Assembly: GCF_902459665.1 (NCBI RefSeq)
Contig: NZ_CABPSL010000002.1
Coordinates: 349,072-413,071 of the forward strand
Source of the DNA: Pandoraea cepalis
Lineage (GTDB): Bacteria > Pseudomonadota > Gammaproteobacteria > Burkholderiales > Burkholderiaceae
DNA: 64,000 nt
Direction of reading: 5' to 3'
Made by a program: the position numbers and the translations under genes. The notes below the pieces were generated by a model that saw only the letters and a program-made list of their open reading frames with translations, had not been told where the DNA came from and ran no database searches. Positions 8,216 to 17,421 of this stretch are shown piece after piece (the first letter of the stretch is position 1; every line of letters begins with the position of its first letter).

Positions 8216-9433
8216 TCAGGCTTCGTGTCGGGCCTCGTTTTCCGCTTCGGCCAGCACGGCCTTGAGGGCGGAGATGCAGGTGTCGATCTCCGAGCGTTCG
8301 ATGACGAGCGGCGGTGCGAGGCGCAGCACGGTCGCGCGCGTTTCCTTGGCGAGCACGCGACGGCGCAGCATGCGCAGGGACAGGTCGTGTGCGTCGGCGC
8401 GTGCGGGATCGATTTCGATGCCGGCCCAGAGGCCGCGGCCCCGGACTTCGCGAATGAGCGGCGAGTGAATCGCGTGTAATCGCGAGAGCAGGTATTCCCC
8501 CATCTCGGCACTGTGTCCCGGCAGGTCTTCGTCGGCCATGACGTCGAGCGCTTCGAGCGCGACGGTCGCGGCGAGGGCGTTGCCGCCGAAGGTCGAGCCG
8601 TGGCTGCCGGGCTCGAACAGGTCGATGATGTCGCGTCGTGCCACGAAGGCCGACACAGGGAGCAGGCCGCCGCCGAGTGCTTTGCCGAGCATGACGCCGT
8701 CGGGCACGATGTCTTCGTGCTGATAGGCGAACCAGCGGCCGGTGCGTCCGAGGCCCGACTGGATTTCGTCGAGCAGCATGAGCACGTTGTGTTCTGTGCA
8801 GAGCTGTCGCAGGGCGCGCAGGAAGCCGTCGGGCGGGACCACGATACCGCCTTCGCCCTGGATCGTTTCGAAGAGGACGGCGCAGGTGTTGGGGGTGATG
8901 GCGGCGCGCACGGCGTCGATATCGCCGAAGGGCACGCGCACGAATCCGGGCGCAAACGGGCCGAAGTCGGCGCGATAGGCGGGTTCGGACGAGAAGCCGA
9001 CGATGGTGGTGGTGCGACCGTGGAAGTTGCCGTCGGCGACGATGATTTCGGCTTTGTCGGCGGGAATGCGTTTGGCGCTGTAGCCCCAGCGGCGGGCGGC
9101 CTTGATGGCGGTTTCGACGGCTTCCGCGCCGGTGTTCATCGGCAGGGCGCCGCCAAGCGTGGTGAGGTCGCACAGCCGTTCAAGGAAGGCGCCGAGGCGG
9201 TCGGTGTAGAAGGCGCGGGAGACGACGGCGAGGCGTTGTGCCTGCGCGGTGAGCGCGGCGACCAGACGAGGATGCGCATGACCGTGGCTGACGGCGGAGT
9301 AGGCACTCATCATGTCGAGATAGCGGTTGCCCTCGACATCCCAGACCCAGACGCCCTTGGCGTGCGAGAGCACGACGGGCAGCGGCGCGTAGTTGTGGGC
9401 GCCAAAGCGTTGTTCGCGTTCGATTTCGTTCAT
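8216..9433 (-). CDS. rocD: Ornithine aminotransferase (ornithine-oxo-acid transaminase)
   Basis: 405 residues from ATG 9433 (MNEIEREQRFGAHNYAPLP). Class III PLP aminotransferase: PMNTGAEAVETAIKAAR (98-114) is a near-exact ornithine aminotransferase signature, ETIQGEGGIVVPP and LLDEIQSGLGRTG (220-232) follow, and the Schiff-base lysine is K251 in MLGKALGGGLLP. It converts ornithine plus a 2-oxo acid to glutamate semialdehyde and an amino acid, in arginine/ornithine catabolism. No other arginine-pathway genes flank it. Start chosen over an upstream in-frame ATG because the family N-terminus begins here. Confidence 0.9.
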   Translation of the reverse strand: MNEIEREQRFGAHNYAPLPVVLSHAKGVWVWDVEGNRYLDMMSAYSAVSHGHAHPRLVAALTAQAQRLAVVSRAFYTDRLGAFLERLCDLTTLGGALPMNTGAEAVETAIKAARRWGYSAKRIPADKAEIIVADGNFHGRTTTIVGFSSEPAYRADFGPFAPGFVRVPFGDIDAVRAAITPNTCAVLFETIQGEGGIVVPPDGFLRALRQLCTEHNVLMLLDEIQSGLGRTGRWFAYQHEDIVPDGVMLGKALGGGLLPVSAFVARRDIIDLFEPGSHGSTFGGNALAATVALEALDVMADEDLPGHSAEMGEYLLSRLHAIHSPLIREVRGRGLWAGIEIDPARADAHDLSLRMLRRRVLAKETRATVLRLAPPLVIERSEIDTCISALKAVLAEAENEARHEA

Positions 9434-9534
9434 GCTCGCGCTCCTCCACGTTGCCAGTCTAAAGGCGAACGAGACGACACGCAAAGGGGGACATCTCCTG
9501 AAGCGACGCCGATGAAATTGGCATGCGCGTGCGC

Positions 9535-9540
9535 TATAAT
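9535..9540 (+). promoter_or_regulatory. Probable -10 box of the tRNA-Arg promoter
   Basis: TATAAT 80 bp upstream of the tRNA. No well-spaced TTGACA-like -35 box is obvious, so this rests on the -10 alone. Confidence 0.35.
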
Positions 9541-9620
9541 CGTCGATTGCTTGGGCGTGATGCGTTATCTCGCCACAGCAAGACCCGCCGGCAGCGACGT
9601 CTTGTCGCTGCCATCACGCA

Positions 9621-9697
9621 CTGCCCATAGCTCAGTTGGATAGAGCATCGGCCTTCTAAGCCGACGGTCGGGGGTTCGAATCCCTCTGGGCAGGCCA
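9621..9697 (+). tRNA. tRNA-Arg (anticodon TCT, codon AGA)
   Basis: A 77-nt cloverleaf with encoded CCA. Acceptor CTGCCCA pairs with TGGGCAG, D-stem GCTC/GAGC, anticodon stem TCGGC/GCCGA with loop CTTCTAA (anticodon 9655-9657 = TCT), variable loop CGGTC, and a T-stem with loop TTCGAAT. It reads AGA, a rare codon in this GC-rich genome. The lower-GC LysR-MFS-YciI module begins just downstream. Confidence 0.97.
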
Positions 9698-9845
9698 GCT
9701 TCCCACGCGATTTCTTTCGATTGTGCGGATCGGTTTGCGAAGCATCTATTGTGTCTGATGTCGGGTGCCTTTTGCTTTAGGGAAGCATTCTCGTCTTGAT
9801 CAGCTTCTGAACTCATAAGACTGCTACAACTCGTAGCGTAGGCAT

Positions 9846-10712
9846 CTAGATGGTCAACATCGGGGTTTCGGAAACGATGGTCGCGATGTAATCCATCACC
9901 ACGCGGACAGGTTTTGATCGACGTAAGTCGCGATGAACTACTAGCCAAATATCTCGCGCGAACGCACTTCCGTCGTGTTCCAGCCTAACCAGATCCCCTT
10001 CGGTATCGCCCATGAAGCACGGAAGTCCCGCGACGCCGGCGCCACCGCGCGCGGCGGCGAGATGGCCGCTGATGTCGCTCAATGTGCATCCCACCGGGCG
10101 GCCGTTTGCAATTTTCAATAGCCATTGTTGCTGAGGCATGTCGGCCAACGATGCGTCGTAAGCAATAAACGTCCAATCGGCCGGCGGCACCGTACGCGCG
10201 TAATCCTTGTGCGCGTATAGCGCGAAGGGCATGCGGCCGATGCGCCGCGCCACATTGCTGGGCTCTTTGGGCCGAACCAACCGCAGTGCGATGTCCGCTT
10301 CGCCGCGACTAAGGGATATTTGCTGAGCCTGGGCCAGTAGAGAGAGTTGAATTCCGGGGTGCGTCTCACGCAAGCTGGCCAGACGTTTTGCCAGGAAGTG
10401 GGCGACCAGTACCGGTGGCGCACTCAAGGCGACCTTCCCGTCCAGTGGGACATGTTGAGCGCGGGCAAGTCGGGCAATGTCAAAGGAAGCCGTCTCCATA
10501 TGCTTGGCGAGTTCCAGAACCTTCTTTCCGTCGGGCGTCAATCGGCACGAGCGCGGCAGCCGTTCAATCAGAGACATTTGCAGTTCAGCCTCGAGAGCGT
10601 TCAATCGCCGACTCACCGTCGCGTGATCGACGTGCATCGCACGCGCTGCGCCAGAAAGCGTGCCTGCATGAGCGACGGCCAGGAAATGACGTAAATTCTC
10701 CCAATCAAACAT
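9846..10712 (-). CDS. LysR-family transcriptional regulator
   Basis: 288 residues from ATG 10712 (MFDWENLRHFLAVAHAGTLSGAARAM), chosen because GGAGA lies about 12 nt upstream; an in-frame ATG at 10766 is less likely. The N-terminal winged helix-turn-helix is GAARAMHVDHATVSRRLNAL, and the rest is a periplasmic-binding-like effector domain. It is divergent from a DHA2-type MFS exporter with a 100-bp gap, the classic arrangement for a LysR regulator controlling its neighbour and itself. GC content is visibly lower than in flanking genes, as in the MFS and YciI genes, suggesting the three arrived together. Confidence 0.9.
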   Translation of the reverse strand: MFDWENLRHFLAVAHAGTLSGAARAMHVDHATVSRRLNALEAELQMSLIERLPRSCRLTPDGKKVLELAKHMETASFDIARLARAQHVPLDGKVALSAPPVLVAHFLAKRLASLRETHPGIQLSLLAQAQQISLSRGEADIALRLVRPKEPSNVARRIGRMPFALYAHKDYARTVPPADWTFIAYDASLADMPQQQWLLKIANGRPVGCTLSDISGHLAAARGGAGVAGLPCFMGDTEGDLVRLEHDGSAFARDIWLVVHRDLRRSKPVRVVMDYIATIVSETPMLTI

Positions 10713-10812
10713 CTGTGCATTTTCTCCAGGTTGAGTTGCAATTATAGGTAATTTACGCACAGACATCGACTGCCTAACATGGCATCAGTTTGTTACGTCA
10801 AGGATGTGCGTC

Positions 10813-12237
10813 ATGCTCTCTTCCAGACCTTCGTCGCGTGGTACGTTGGCGGCTTCCGCCTTGGGATTGGTCGTTGTGCTGTTGGACGTTAGCGTTGTCA
10901 ATGTCGCCCTGGAGGCCTTGCGACAGAAATTTTCGACTGATGTTGCGGGGTTGCAGTGGGTGGTCAACGCTTACACCTTGGCGTTTGCCGCGTTACTGTT
11001 GACTAGCGGAGCGATGGGCGACCGCTTTGGGGCGCGGCGCGTCTTTTCCTGGGGGTTGATCCTTTTTACATTGGCGTCGCTCATCTGTGGGCTCACGGAT
11101 GAACTGAGCGGGTTGGTTGCCGCGCGGCTGCTTCAAGGTGTGGGTGCCGCGATGCTGGTGCCCAACTCGCTTTCCATACTACAAAGGGCGTTCCAACCGG
11201 GTGAGGAGCGTGGCCGCGCCGTGGGTTGGTGGGGGGCAGTGGGAGGCCTGTCACTGGCCGCCGGTCCGGTCTTGGGCGGCCTGCTGGTGACGCATTTGGG
11301 TTGGCGCTCGATTTTTCTAGTCAATCTACCCGTCGGGTTGATTGGCATTTACCTGACCTTGCGCTACGTAACGCCTGACGGGGAAGGTCACCGACGGCGT
11401 TTAGACTGGCCCGGACAGGCAACGGTGGTGTTTGCACTAGCGTCGCTGACTGCCAGCCTTATCGAAGCCAGTAGCCTTGGATGGGGCGATACGCGGGTTC
11501 AATCGGGGTTGTTGCTGGCTATCGCCGCGCTGTTTGTCTTTGTCTGGATCGAGTGGCGCACCCAAGACCCGATGTTGCCAATGACGTTGTTTCGTGCGCC
11601 AACGTTCATGGCTTCAACGGCTTCGGGTCTGATTGTGAACTTCTCGTATTACGGCCTGGTGTTTGTGCTGAGCCTTTTCTTCCAGTCGCAGTGTCGGTTT
11701 TCTCCTCAGCAGACGGGACTCGCTTTCTTGCCGATGACCGTCATATTGGTCGCGGCAAACATTGTGGCAGGAAGGCTCATCACCCGCCTTGGGGCGCGTC
11801 GCATCATGGTGCTTGGTTTGGGGCTGGCCGCGTGTGGATATTTGCTGATGCTGTTGGCAAGCTTCGACGGGCGCTACGGCATGCTGATCGTACCTATGTT
11901 AATCGCGGGTAGCGGCGTCGCGTTGACGATTCCCACCATGACCAATGTGACACTTTCATCGGTGGAGGCGTCGCGCGCAGGCATCGCATCCGGCGTTCTT
12001 AATTCCGCGCGCCAGATCGGCGGAATGTTAGGGGTCGCCGTGTTTGGCTATCTGGTTCGCGACACGGCTTCACACGCGTTCTTGTATGGCATGCACGCGG
12101 CAATGGCGATTGCGGGTTCTCTACTATTTCTGTGTAGCATGATGTGTTTGTATTGCATGCCAAAGCGAGAATATCGGGAAGTCGTCGTTGGATCGACGAA
12201 GGCGAATTCTTCATCCGAACTGTGTGGACGTGGATGA
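10813..12237 (+). CDS. DHA2-type MFS drug exporter
   Basis: 474 residues from ATG 10813, which has AAGGA nine bases upstream; the in-frame ATG at 10804 sits on top of that Shine-Dalgarno. The many hydrophobic segments are consistent with a 14-helix DHA2 transporter. The N-terminus VVVLLDVSVVNVALEAL is the D1 motif, GAMGDRFGARRVFSWG is motif A, and GPVLGG is the antiporter motif C. It would expel a drug or organic compound in exchange for protons. It is divergent from a LysR gene and followed by a YciI-like gene 75 bp downstream. Substrate unknown. Confidence 0.9.
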   Translation: MLSSRPSSRGTLAASALGLVVVLLDVSVVNVALEALRQKFSTDVAGLQWVVNAYTLAFAALLLTSGAMGDRFGARRVFSWGLILFTLASLICGLTDELSGLVAARLLQGVGAAMLVPNSLSILQRAFQPGEERGRAVGWWGAVGGLSLAAGPVLGGLLVTHLGWRSIFLVNLPVGLIGIYLTLRYVTPDGEGHRRRLDWPGQATVVFALASLTASLIEASSLGWGDTRVQSGLLLAIAALFVFVWIEWRTQDPMLPMTLFRAPTFMASTASGLIVNFSYYGLVFVLSLFFQSQCRFSPQQTGLAFLPMTVILVAANIVAGRLITRLGARRIMVLGLGLAACGYLLMLLASFDGRYGMLIVPMLIAGSGVALTIPTMTNVTLSSVEASRAGIASGVLNSARQIGGMLGVAVFGYLVRDTASHAFLYGMHAAMAIAGSLLFLCSMMCLYCMPKREYREVVVGSTKANSSSELCGRG

Positions 12238-12312
12238 GCCGGTTCGGAAGGTGAACGAAATGAGGCAGGCCCGGTTCTCGGTAGAATTCCACTGATCGTT
12301 TCAGGAGGAAAA

Positions 12313-12609
12313 ATGTTCGTTGTTCTCTTGCATTACCTTCAGCCGCTGGCCGACATCGAGGCGTTCCTTCAGGAGCATCGCGAGTATCTTGAGCGTCAAT
12401 ACGCTGCCGGTCACTTCGTGGCGTCTGGGCCTCAAGTCCCTCGGGTTGGCGGCGTTATCCTGGTGCGCAATCTAGGGCGGGAAGCGTTGGATGCCGTGTT
12501 GGCGCAGGATCCGTTCTACCGAGAAGGCATCGCCCAGTATCAGATCATTGAGTTTGCTCCGAACAAGTTCGCGGCGGGTGCGCAATGGGTACTCTGTGGG
12601 GATCACTGA
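12313..12609 (+). CDS. YciI-like protein
   Basis: 98 residues with an excellent ribosome-binding site (AGGAGG, spaced 6 nt from ATG 12313). The small ferredoxin-like fold is marked by MFVVLLHYLQPLADIEAFLQEHREYLERQ, FVASGPQVPRVGGVILV and DPFYREGIAQYQIIEF. Conserved histidines (the H in LLHY and H23) and D86-type residues of YciI are partly visible. YciI-like proteins are related to muconolactone isomerases and dyp-like dimers, but their reactions are usually unknown. Its position after the MFS gene suggests a small accessory enzyme for the exported compound (weak inference). The 158 bp that follow hold nothing recognisable. Confidence 0.85.
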   Translation: MFVVLLHYLQPLADIEAFLQEHREYLERQYAAGHFVASGPQVPRVGGVILVRNLGREALDAVLAQDPFYREGIAQYQIIEFAPNKFAAGAQWVLCGDH

Positions 12610-12767
12610 CAGTCGTCGCAGACGTCGTTCCTGGCCAGTACGATTCAGCGATTCCGTGAGGCGCCGCCGGGTTGGCGAATTCGCATTGTTCCGGGATGTC
12701 GCTCAATCTACTGGCGCAGGTCGACTCAGGCGAGATCGCCCTCGCCGCTGCCACGCACATCAATACC

Positions 12768-13577
12768 TCATATAGCCGTCATCGCTTCGCGCTCTTCAGC
12801 CGTGAGAATGGGGCCGTCCAAAGTAACTTGCGAGTGGTCGTCCCTGAACTTCGCGATGATCGGCTTCAGCTCGCTCTTGATGTGCTTTTCGCTGTAGCCG
12901 TTGAACAGGTGGCCGAGCAGGCCTCGACGCAAGTCGCTGCTCCCCATGTACCAGTCGGCAATCGGGAACGTCAGGTTCATGTTGTATTTCATCATGATGC
13001 CCATGTTGTGGTGGGCGGTGTGATGCCGGCGAATCGTATTGATGAAAGGCATGTTGCGCACGAACCAGTTCTCATGACAGTGACAGCAGTAATGGAACGT
13101 CTCGTAGATCACATATTGGCCGACCATCGTCAGAAAGACCATCCAGCCGGCATTCGGCCCCAGGATCAGTGAGGTCAGATAGCCGAGGGCACCGCCGCCA
13201 ACGCCCAGCGTCATCAGCACGCGCCACGGAAAGAAGACGATGCGAAATTCGCGCGTCGTGTCGATCGTCGACAACTGGTCGCTGAAGTATTGGTGGTGCT
13301 GACGAGTGTGGCGGTTGTAAATCTCGCGCAAGCCCCAGACATTCACGCGACGATGCATCACGAAGCGATGCATGAACCACTCCACGAAGTTGCCCGCCAG
13401 GAAGACCGGAATCATCAACAGCCATTCCCACGTCGGGTGCTGCAACCGGCTGACGGCATAGACGACCGCACCGATGGCCACGATATACATCACGACGATG
13501 TGCAACAGGCCGTTGTACATCGGGCTGATGTCGGATTTGTACTGCTCTCGGAATTTCAATTGACGCTCGGTAATCAT
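12768..13577 (-). CDS. Membrane di-iron fatty acid hydroxylase/sterol desaturase superfamily protein
   Basis: 269 residues. Several hydrophobic segments, including residues 22-44 and 53-67, alternate with the histidine clusters of the superfamily: HRFVMHR, NRHTRQHHQYF, ETFHYCCHCHENW and RRHHTAHHNMG. These eight or more histidines bind two irons that activate O2 for C-H hydroxylation or desaturation of a lipid-like substrate at the inner membrane. It is the last gene of a minus-strand run with an MFS carrier, an Fe-alcohol dehydrogenase and an alpha/beta hydrolase. A hydroxylase plus alcohol dehydrogenase would form an oxidation route, but the substrate is unknown. Confidence 0.85.
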   Translation of the reverse strand: MITERQLKFREQYKSDISPMYNGLLHIVVMYIVAIGAVVYAVSRLQHPTWEWLLMIPVFLAGNFVEWFMHRFVMHRRVNVWGLREIYNRHTRQHHQYFSDQLSTIDTTREFRIVFFPWRVLMTLGVGGGALGYLTSLILGPNAGWMVFLTMVGQYVIYETFHYCCHCHENWFVRNMPFINTIRRHHTAHHNMGIMMKYNMNLTFPIADWYMGSSDLRRGLLGHLFNGYSEKHIKSELKPIIAKFRDDHSQVTLDGPILTAEEREAMTAI

Positions 13578-13659
13578 GGGTTGTCTCCTGCGTTTAAATC
13601 AATCGGATGGCGCTCGTGGAAGGGGTATCGGCGGGCAGGATTGCCCACCGATCAGCGCG

Positions 13660-15042
13660 TCAATGCGAAACGTCCTCAAGCGATCGGCCTTTGGTCTCCA
13701 CGCCCAGCAGCAACACGGCGAGCGCTGCAATGACGAAGGAGAGGGCGCCCAGGGTGAAGACGCCCGCCTGTCCCCACGAGGGAAGCAGTACGCCAATGGC
13801 AAAGGGGCCTGCCAGGGAGCCGACGCGTCCGATGGACGACGCGAAGCCGGAGCCTGTCGCGCGCGTGCGGGTCGGATAAAGCTCGGGCGTGTAGGCGTAC
13901 AGCACCGACCACATGCCGAACAGGAAAAATTGCATCATCAGTCCGGCGGCAATCAATTGTTCGATAGGGGCCTTGGTGCCAGCGGCCTGACCGTAAAGGT
14001 ATGCGGCTGCCGCACTTCCCAGCAGCATCAGTGCGCACGTTGGCTTGCGGCCCCATTTCTCCAGCAACCACGCCGAGAACATGAACCCGGGAATCCCCGC
14101 CAGCGAGATGTAGACCGTGTAGAGAACCGATTTGGTCAGCTCATAGCCGGCCTGTTGAAGCAGCGCTCCCAGCCACGTCGTCAGTCCGTAGTAGCCGAGT
14201 AAGGCGAAGAACCACGTGGTCCAGAGCATGACCGTCCGTTTGGCATAGATGCCGGTCCAAAGCTCGGCGAAGAGCGCCTTCCTGCCGGTTTGGGCGCGAG
14301 GCGCGCTCGGCGTCAATGTGGGCGCGGGCAACTTGCGTCCGTAGGCTTTCTCCACCTTGGCCTCGATGCTATTCATCACGTCCGAGGCTTCGGTCATCCG
14401 TCCGGTGTCTTCAAGCCACCGAGGCGACTCGGGCACCACGCGCCGGATGACGAACACAAACACGGCCGGGACCGACAAGGCGATGAAAATGCCACGCCAG
14501 CCGATGACCGGAAGCATGAAGTAAGAGAGCGCGCCGGCAACGATGAACCCGATGGGCCAAAAACCTTCTAGGATTGCTACATACTTGCCACGGCTTTTGG
14601 CCGGCACGATCTCCGAGACCATCGACAGGCCGATGGGGAACTCCATGCCCATGCCAAAGCCCAGCACCACCCGGTACAACATCAGCGAATCGACGTTGTG
14701 CGCGAAGCCGCACATCAGACTACCGACGCCCCAGAAAATCATGCTGATCTGGAAGACCGGCTTTCGGCCGAATTTGTCCGCGAGCAGGCCCGCTATCGCA
14801 GCGCCGGCAAACATCCCAAGGAAGCTGGCGCTGGCCAGCAGTCCTGTTTGCGAGGCCGAGAGGCCGAATTCCGTCTTGATCGACCCCAGAACAAAGGTCA
14901 TCAGACCCAGGTCCATGGAATCGAAGAACCAGGCGGTGGCAATGATCGAGAACAGCGTTCTCTGGTAGCGGGTCATCGGCAGCCGCTCTAGACGCGCGGC
15001 AACCCCAACACCCAGCCGCGAAGCGGCGACGGACATATCCAT
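13660..15042 (-). CDS. MFS transporter, aromatic acid/sugar porter-like
   Basis: 460 residues with 12 predicted transmembrane helices. DSMDLGLMTFVLGSI in helix 1 resembles the D-x2-D motif of aromatic acid:H+ symporters. LADKFGRKPVFQ is motif A between helices 2 and 3, VPESPRWLEDTGR follows helix 6, and a repeat of motif A (EKWGRKPTC) lies between helices 8 and 9. It is probably an importer of an organic acid. Its own palindromic site lies upstream at 15068-15090. It stands between the hydroxylase-like gene and the Fe-alcohol dehydrogenase in what looks like one catabolic cluster under the divergent GntR regulator. Confidence 0.87.
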   Translation of the reverse strand: MDMSVAASRLGVGVAARLERLPMTRYQRTLFSIIATAWFFDSMDLGLMTFVLGSIKTEFGLSASQTGLLASASFLGMFAGAAIAGLLADKFGRKPVFQISMIFWGVGSLMCGFAHNVDSLMLYRVVLGFGMGMEFPIGLSMVSEIVPAKSRGKYVAILEGFWPIGFIVAGALSYFMLPVIGWRGIFIALSVPAVFVFVIRRVVPESPRWLEDTGRMTEASDVMNSIEAKVEKAYGRKLPAPTLTPSAPRAQTGRKALFAELWTGIYAKRTVMLWTTWFFALLGYYGLTTWLGALLQQAGYELTKSVLYTVYISLAGIPGFMFSAWLLEKWGRKPTCALMLLGSAAAAYLYGQAAGTKAPIEQLIAAGLMMQFFLFGMWSVLYAYTPELYPTRTRATGSGFASSIGRVGSLAGPFAIGVLLPSWGQAGVFTLGALSFVIAALAVLLLGVETKGRSLEDVSH

Positions 15043-15067
15043 ATTTGTGTCTCCTCCAATGTATGTT

Positions 15068-15090
15068 GCTGATAATCAGCTAACATGTTA
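15068..15090. promoter_or_regulatory. Adjacent palindromes upstream of the MFS gene
   Basis: GCTGATAATCAGC (15068-15080) and TAACATGTTA (15081-15090) are perfect palindromes lying back to back in an AT-rich gap, 26-48 bp before the MFS start. A related AT-rich stretch with GATTAATAATAGCATGT lies upstream of the hydrolase gene (about 17228-17244). Both may be operators for the GntR regulator at 17422 (inference). Confidence 0.5.
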
Positions 15091-15172
15091 GACATCGAGG
15101 CGCAAAGAGGCCGGTAGGCCCGGCCGAATTCTAGTGGTGTCTTTGCGTCGCTACAGCGTCGGGCAGAAATGC

Positions 15173-16438
15173 TCAATCTGCGGCGAGTCTCGCTGTCGTC
15201 TCGTCTTGAAGACGGTTATGCCACGCGTTATTGATAATGTCCGCATAGCTGTCTTCAATATTCCCAACCGGGAACGCTTTCGCCAACCGAGTCACGCCGA
15301 GCGAATCGGTGAGCAATTCCTGTAGCGATGTCCGCGCGACGCCAAACGCGTTGAGATCGGTGGGAATCCCAAGCTTGCCGACCAGTTCGCGCAATTGGTG
15401 CGGTAATGCGCGCACCGCCTGGACTTCGTCGGCCGTCTGAATGCCGAACATTCGGGCGACCTCCAAAAGTTCGGCATGTCGGGACTCGCGCAGGGCGTCG
15501 ATGACATAGGGCAAGACAACGGCATTCGTCGCCCCGTGGGATTGGTGCGTCAGAGCGGCGACGCCGTAAGCAATGCCATGCACCGCATTCAGCCCTGCGC
15601 TGCCGTAGGACATCGCCGCATAGACGCTCGCATAGCACATGCCGACCCGTGCCTCGACATCGTGTCCGTCCTGATAGGAACGAAGCAGATACTGGGCGCA
15701 AAGCCGGATGGATTCGCGCGCAAACATCATGGTCAAGCCGCTGCGACCGCTATAGCCCGGGTCGACGTTGCCGCCTCGCTCGAACCGGCTTGAGTCAAGG
15801 GTGACAAACGACTCGAGCGCATGCGTCAGGGCGTCGATGCCGGATTCCGCCGTGACTTTGGGCGGGCAGGTGAAGGTGAGTTCGGGGTCGATGGCGGCGA
15901 TGACCGGGCGAAGCCGATTGTCCATTACGGCGGTCTTGATACCGGTGGACGTGTCGAACAGAATGGTGCCGGGAGTCAGCTCAGAGCCCGTGCCCGCCGT
16001 CGTGGGCACCGAGACGTGGTCGATGACCGGTGTATCGCTCGTGATGCCGGCACTGAAGTCGCGAATGGGCCGCCCTGCAGTCAGGGTGACGCACAGCGCC
16101 TTGGCCAGATCGATGTTGCTGCCGCCGCCCAGGGAAATGATGTGGTCGGGCAGATGACCGTCAAGATGGACGCGCAGTTCGGCCGTCGCACGGTCGCACA
16201 GGTCGGTCGTGGGGTCGGGTTGGCCGCCCGCAAAGACATCGACGTGAATACCGAGGCGTTCGCAGGCGCTCACGTAGTCGTTCACCCAAGGGGTTCGATC
16301 CGAAAAGAAGCGATCGGTGACGAGCAATCCTCGCCGATAGCCGATGCTCTGCAAAAGATGGGGAAGCTTTTGACGGTAGCCGCGCTCGATGATCAGTCGG
16401 GAGGGGGCACAAAAGTGGATGCAATCGTCAAGCCTCAT
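15173..16438 (-). CDS. Iron-containing alcohol dehydrogenase
   Basis: 421 residues from ATG 16438, which overlaps the hydrolase stop (ATGA); an in-frame extension to 16717 reads through the hydrolase and is rejected. Group III Fe-ADH signatures: the NAD-binding GGGSNIDLAKAL, PTTAGTGSELTPGTIL, ESGIDALTHALESF (metal ligands D and H), and GLNAVHGIAYGVAALTHQSHGATNAVVLPYV (ligand histidines). Such enzymes oxidise alcohols or reduce aldehydes or maleylacetate with NAD(P)H. Maleylacetate reductase is a distant possibility but the clade cannot be fixed by eye. It is co-transcribed with the hydrolase and probably acts in the same pathway. Confidence 0.87.
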   Translation of the reverse strand: MRLDDCIHFCAPSRLIIERGYRQKLPHLLQSIGYRRGLLVTDRFFSDRTPWVNDYVSACERLGIHVDVFAGGQPDPTTDLCDRATAELRVHLDGHLPDHIISLGGGSNIDLAKALCVTLTAGRPIRDFSAGITSDTPVIDHVSVPTTAGTGSELTPGTILFDTSTGIKTAVMDNRLRPVIAAIDPELTFTCPPKVTAESGIDALTHALESFVTLDSSRFERGGNVDPGYSGRSGLTMMFARESIRLCAQYLLRSYQDGHDVEARVGMCYASVYAAMSYGSAGLNAVHGIAYGVAALTHQSHGATNAVVLPYVIDALRESRHAELLEVARMFGIQTADEVQAVRALPHQLRELVGKLGIPTDLNAFGVARTSLQELLTDSLGVTRLAKAFPVGNIEDSYADIINNAWHNRLQDETTARLAAD

Positions 16439-17196
16439 GAATTTGTCTCCGGGGTGCTCGGGCATCGGGATGCCATGCTGTATTGCGTGAGAAAGTGGCG
16501 CATGGCGACGCAGACCGCTTGCGTGTTCTGCGTCAGGATCGAGTGGCGCGCGCCCGGAATCACTTGCAGCGTTGCGCAGCGAATTCCCTCTCGCATGCGA
16601 TGTGCGTGCTCGATGGGACAGTCTTCGTCGTCGCTGCCGTGGATGAGCAGCGTGGGCACGTCGACGTGCGCCAGATGCCGGAGGTGGGAAATCCGCTTCA
16701 GCGCATTCCATGTCCACGACACAGTGAGCGGATCCGCCGCGTGCGTCAGGCCCAAGCGCATTTGCCTGTGCCGAATTTCGTCGAGTAGGGCAGTCTCTTC
16801 GGACGCCTTGAACCAGGCAACCTCGTCCAACTGCGCGGTGCCGGACAACAGCACAATGGCCGCCGGCGGGTGATGACGCGCCGTGCCGTTCGCCAACTGC
16901 GCCATCAACTCGAGGATGACCGATACCCCCATGCTCCAGCCGGCCAGCGCATAGGGACGAGCGCCGACTTCCTGTTCAATCGACAGGCTGGCAATCCGCG
17001 CGAAGTTGTCGGTGCTGCATGCCTTTGGCCCGCTTGGCGATTCGGCGTCGCCGCGACCGGGCATGTTGGGCAAGACGAAATGGAATGCGTCTCCCAATGC
17101 GGTCGCGACAGGAATCCAGGAGTCGCTCGTGCCTTGAATGCCATGCAGGGCGACGACCGGAAAGCCCTCGGGCATTCCTACATGGCGAATATCCAT
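16435..17196 (-). CDS. Alpha/beta-hydrolase
   Basis: 253 residues. The oxyanion HGIQGTSDSW (about residue 18), nucleophile elbow GWSMGVSV, acidic residue in HGSDDEDCP and histidine in PGARHSILT complete a Ser-Asp-His triad. The family covers esterases, lactonases and C-C hydrolases; this one has no diagnostic lid. It is the first gene of the minus-strand cluster and overlaps the Fe-ADH start, so the two are translationally coupled. The divergent GntR gene starts 225 bp away. A hydrolase plus ADH plus membrane hydroxylase set suggests degradation of an ester, lactone or long-chain compound (inference). Confidence 0.85.
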   Translation of the reverse strand: MDIRHVGMPEGFPVVALHGIQGTSDSWIPVATALGDAFHFVLPNMPGRGDAESPSGPKACSTDNFARIASLSIEQEVGARPYALAGWSMGVSVILELMAQLANGTARHHPPAAIVLLSGTAQLDEVAWFKASEETALLDEIRHRQMRLGLTHAADPLTVSWTWNALKRISHLRHLAHVDVPTLLIHGSDDEDCPIEHAHRMREGIRCATLQVIPGARHSILTQNTQAVCVAMRHFLTQYSMASRCPSTPETNS

Positions 17197-17421
17197 CGCG
17201 TGCCCCTTCTGTAAGTAATATATTAGTTGATTAATAATAGCATGTCAGTCTGTGAAAACAAGTCGTCGACACCGAGGGAAAACTCGGGGGTAGGCGAGGG
17301 GCGAGCAAAAATGGTGAGGTGATGTGGCACTGCGCACCGCAGACGTACAGCGCGCGGTGCGCCGTCGAAGCCTTGAGAGCAGGTGATATACAATTAATAT
17401 TTGCTCTGAAGCATCGACCCA

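Noticed and set aside
9565..9948. 127-residue minus-strand ORF
   Set aside because: It translates the antisense of tRNA-Arg (IRTPDRRLRRPMLYPTELWA), a well-known spurious peptide, and overlaps the end of the LysR gene.
9621..12660. Integrative genomic island at tRNA-Arg
   Set aside because: No integrase and no repeat of the tRNA 3' end was found; only lower GC supports transfer.
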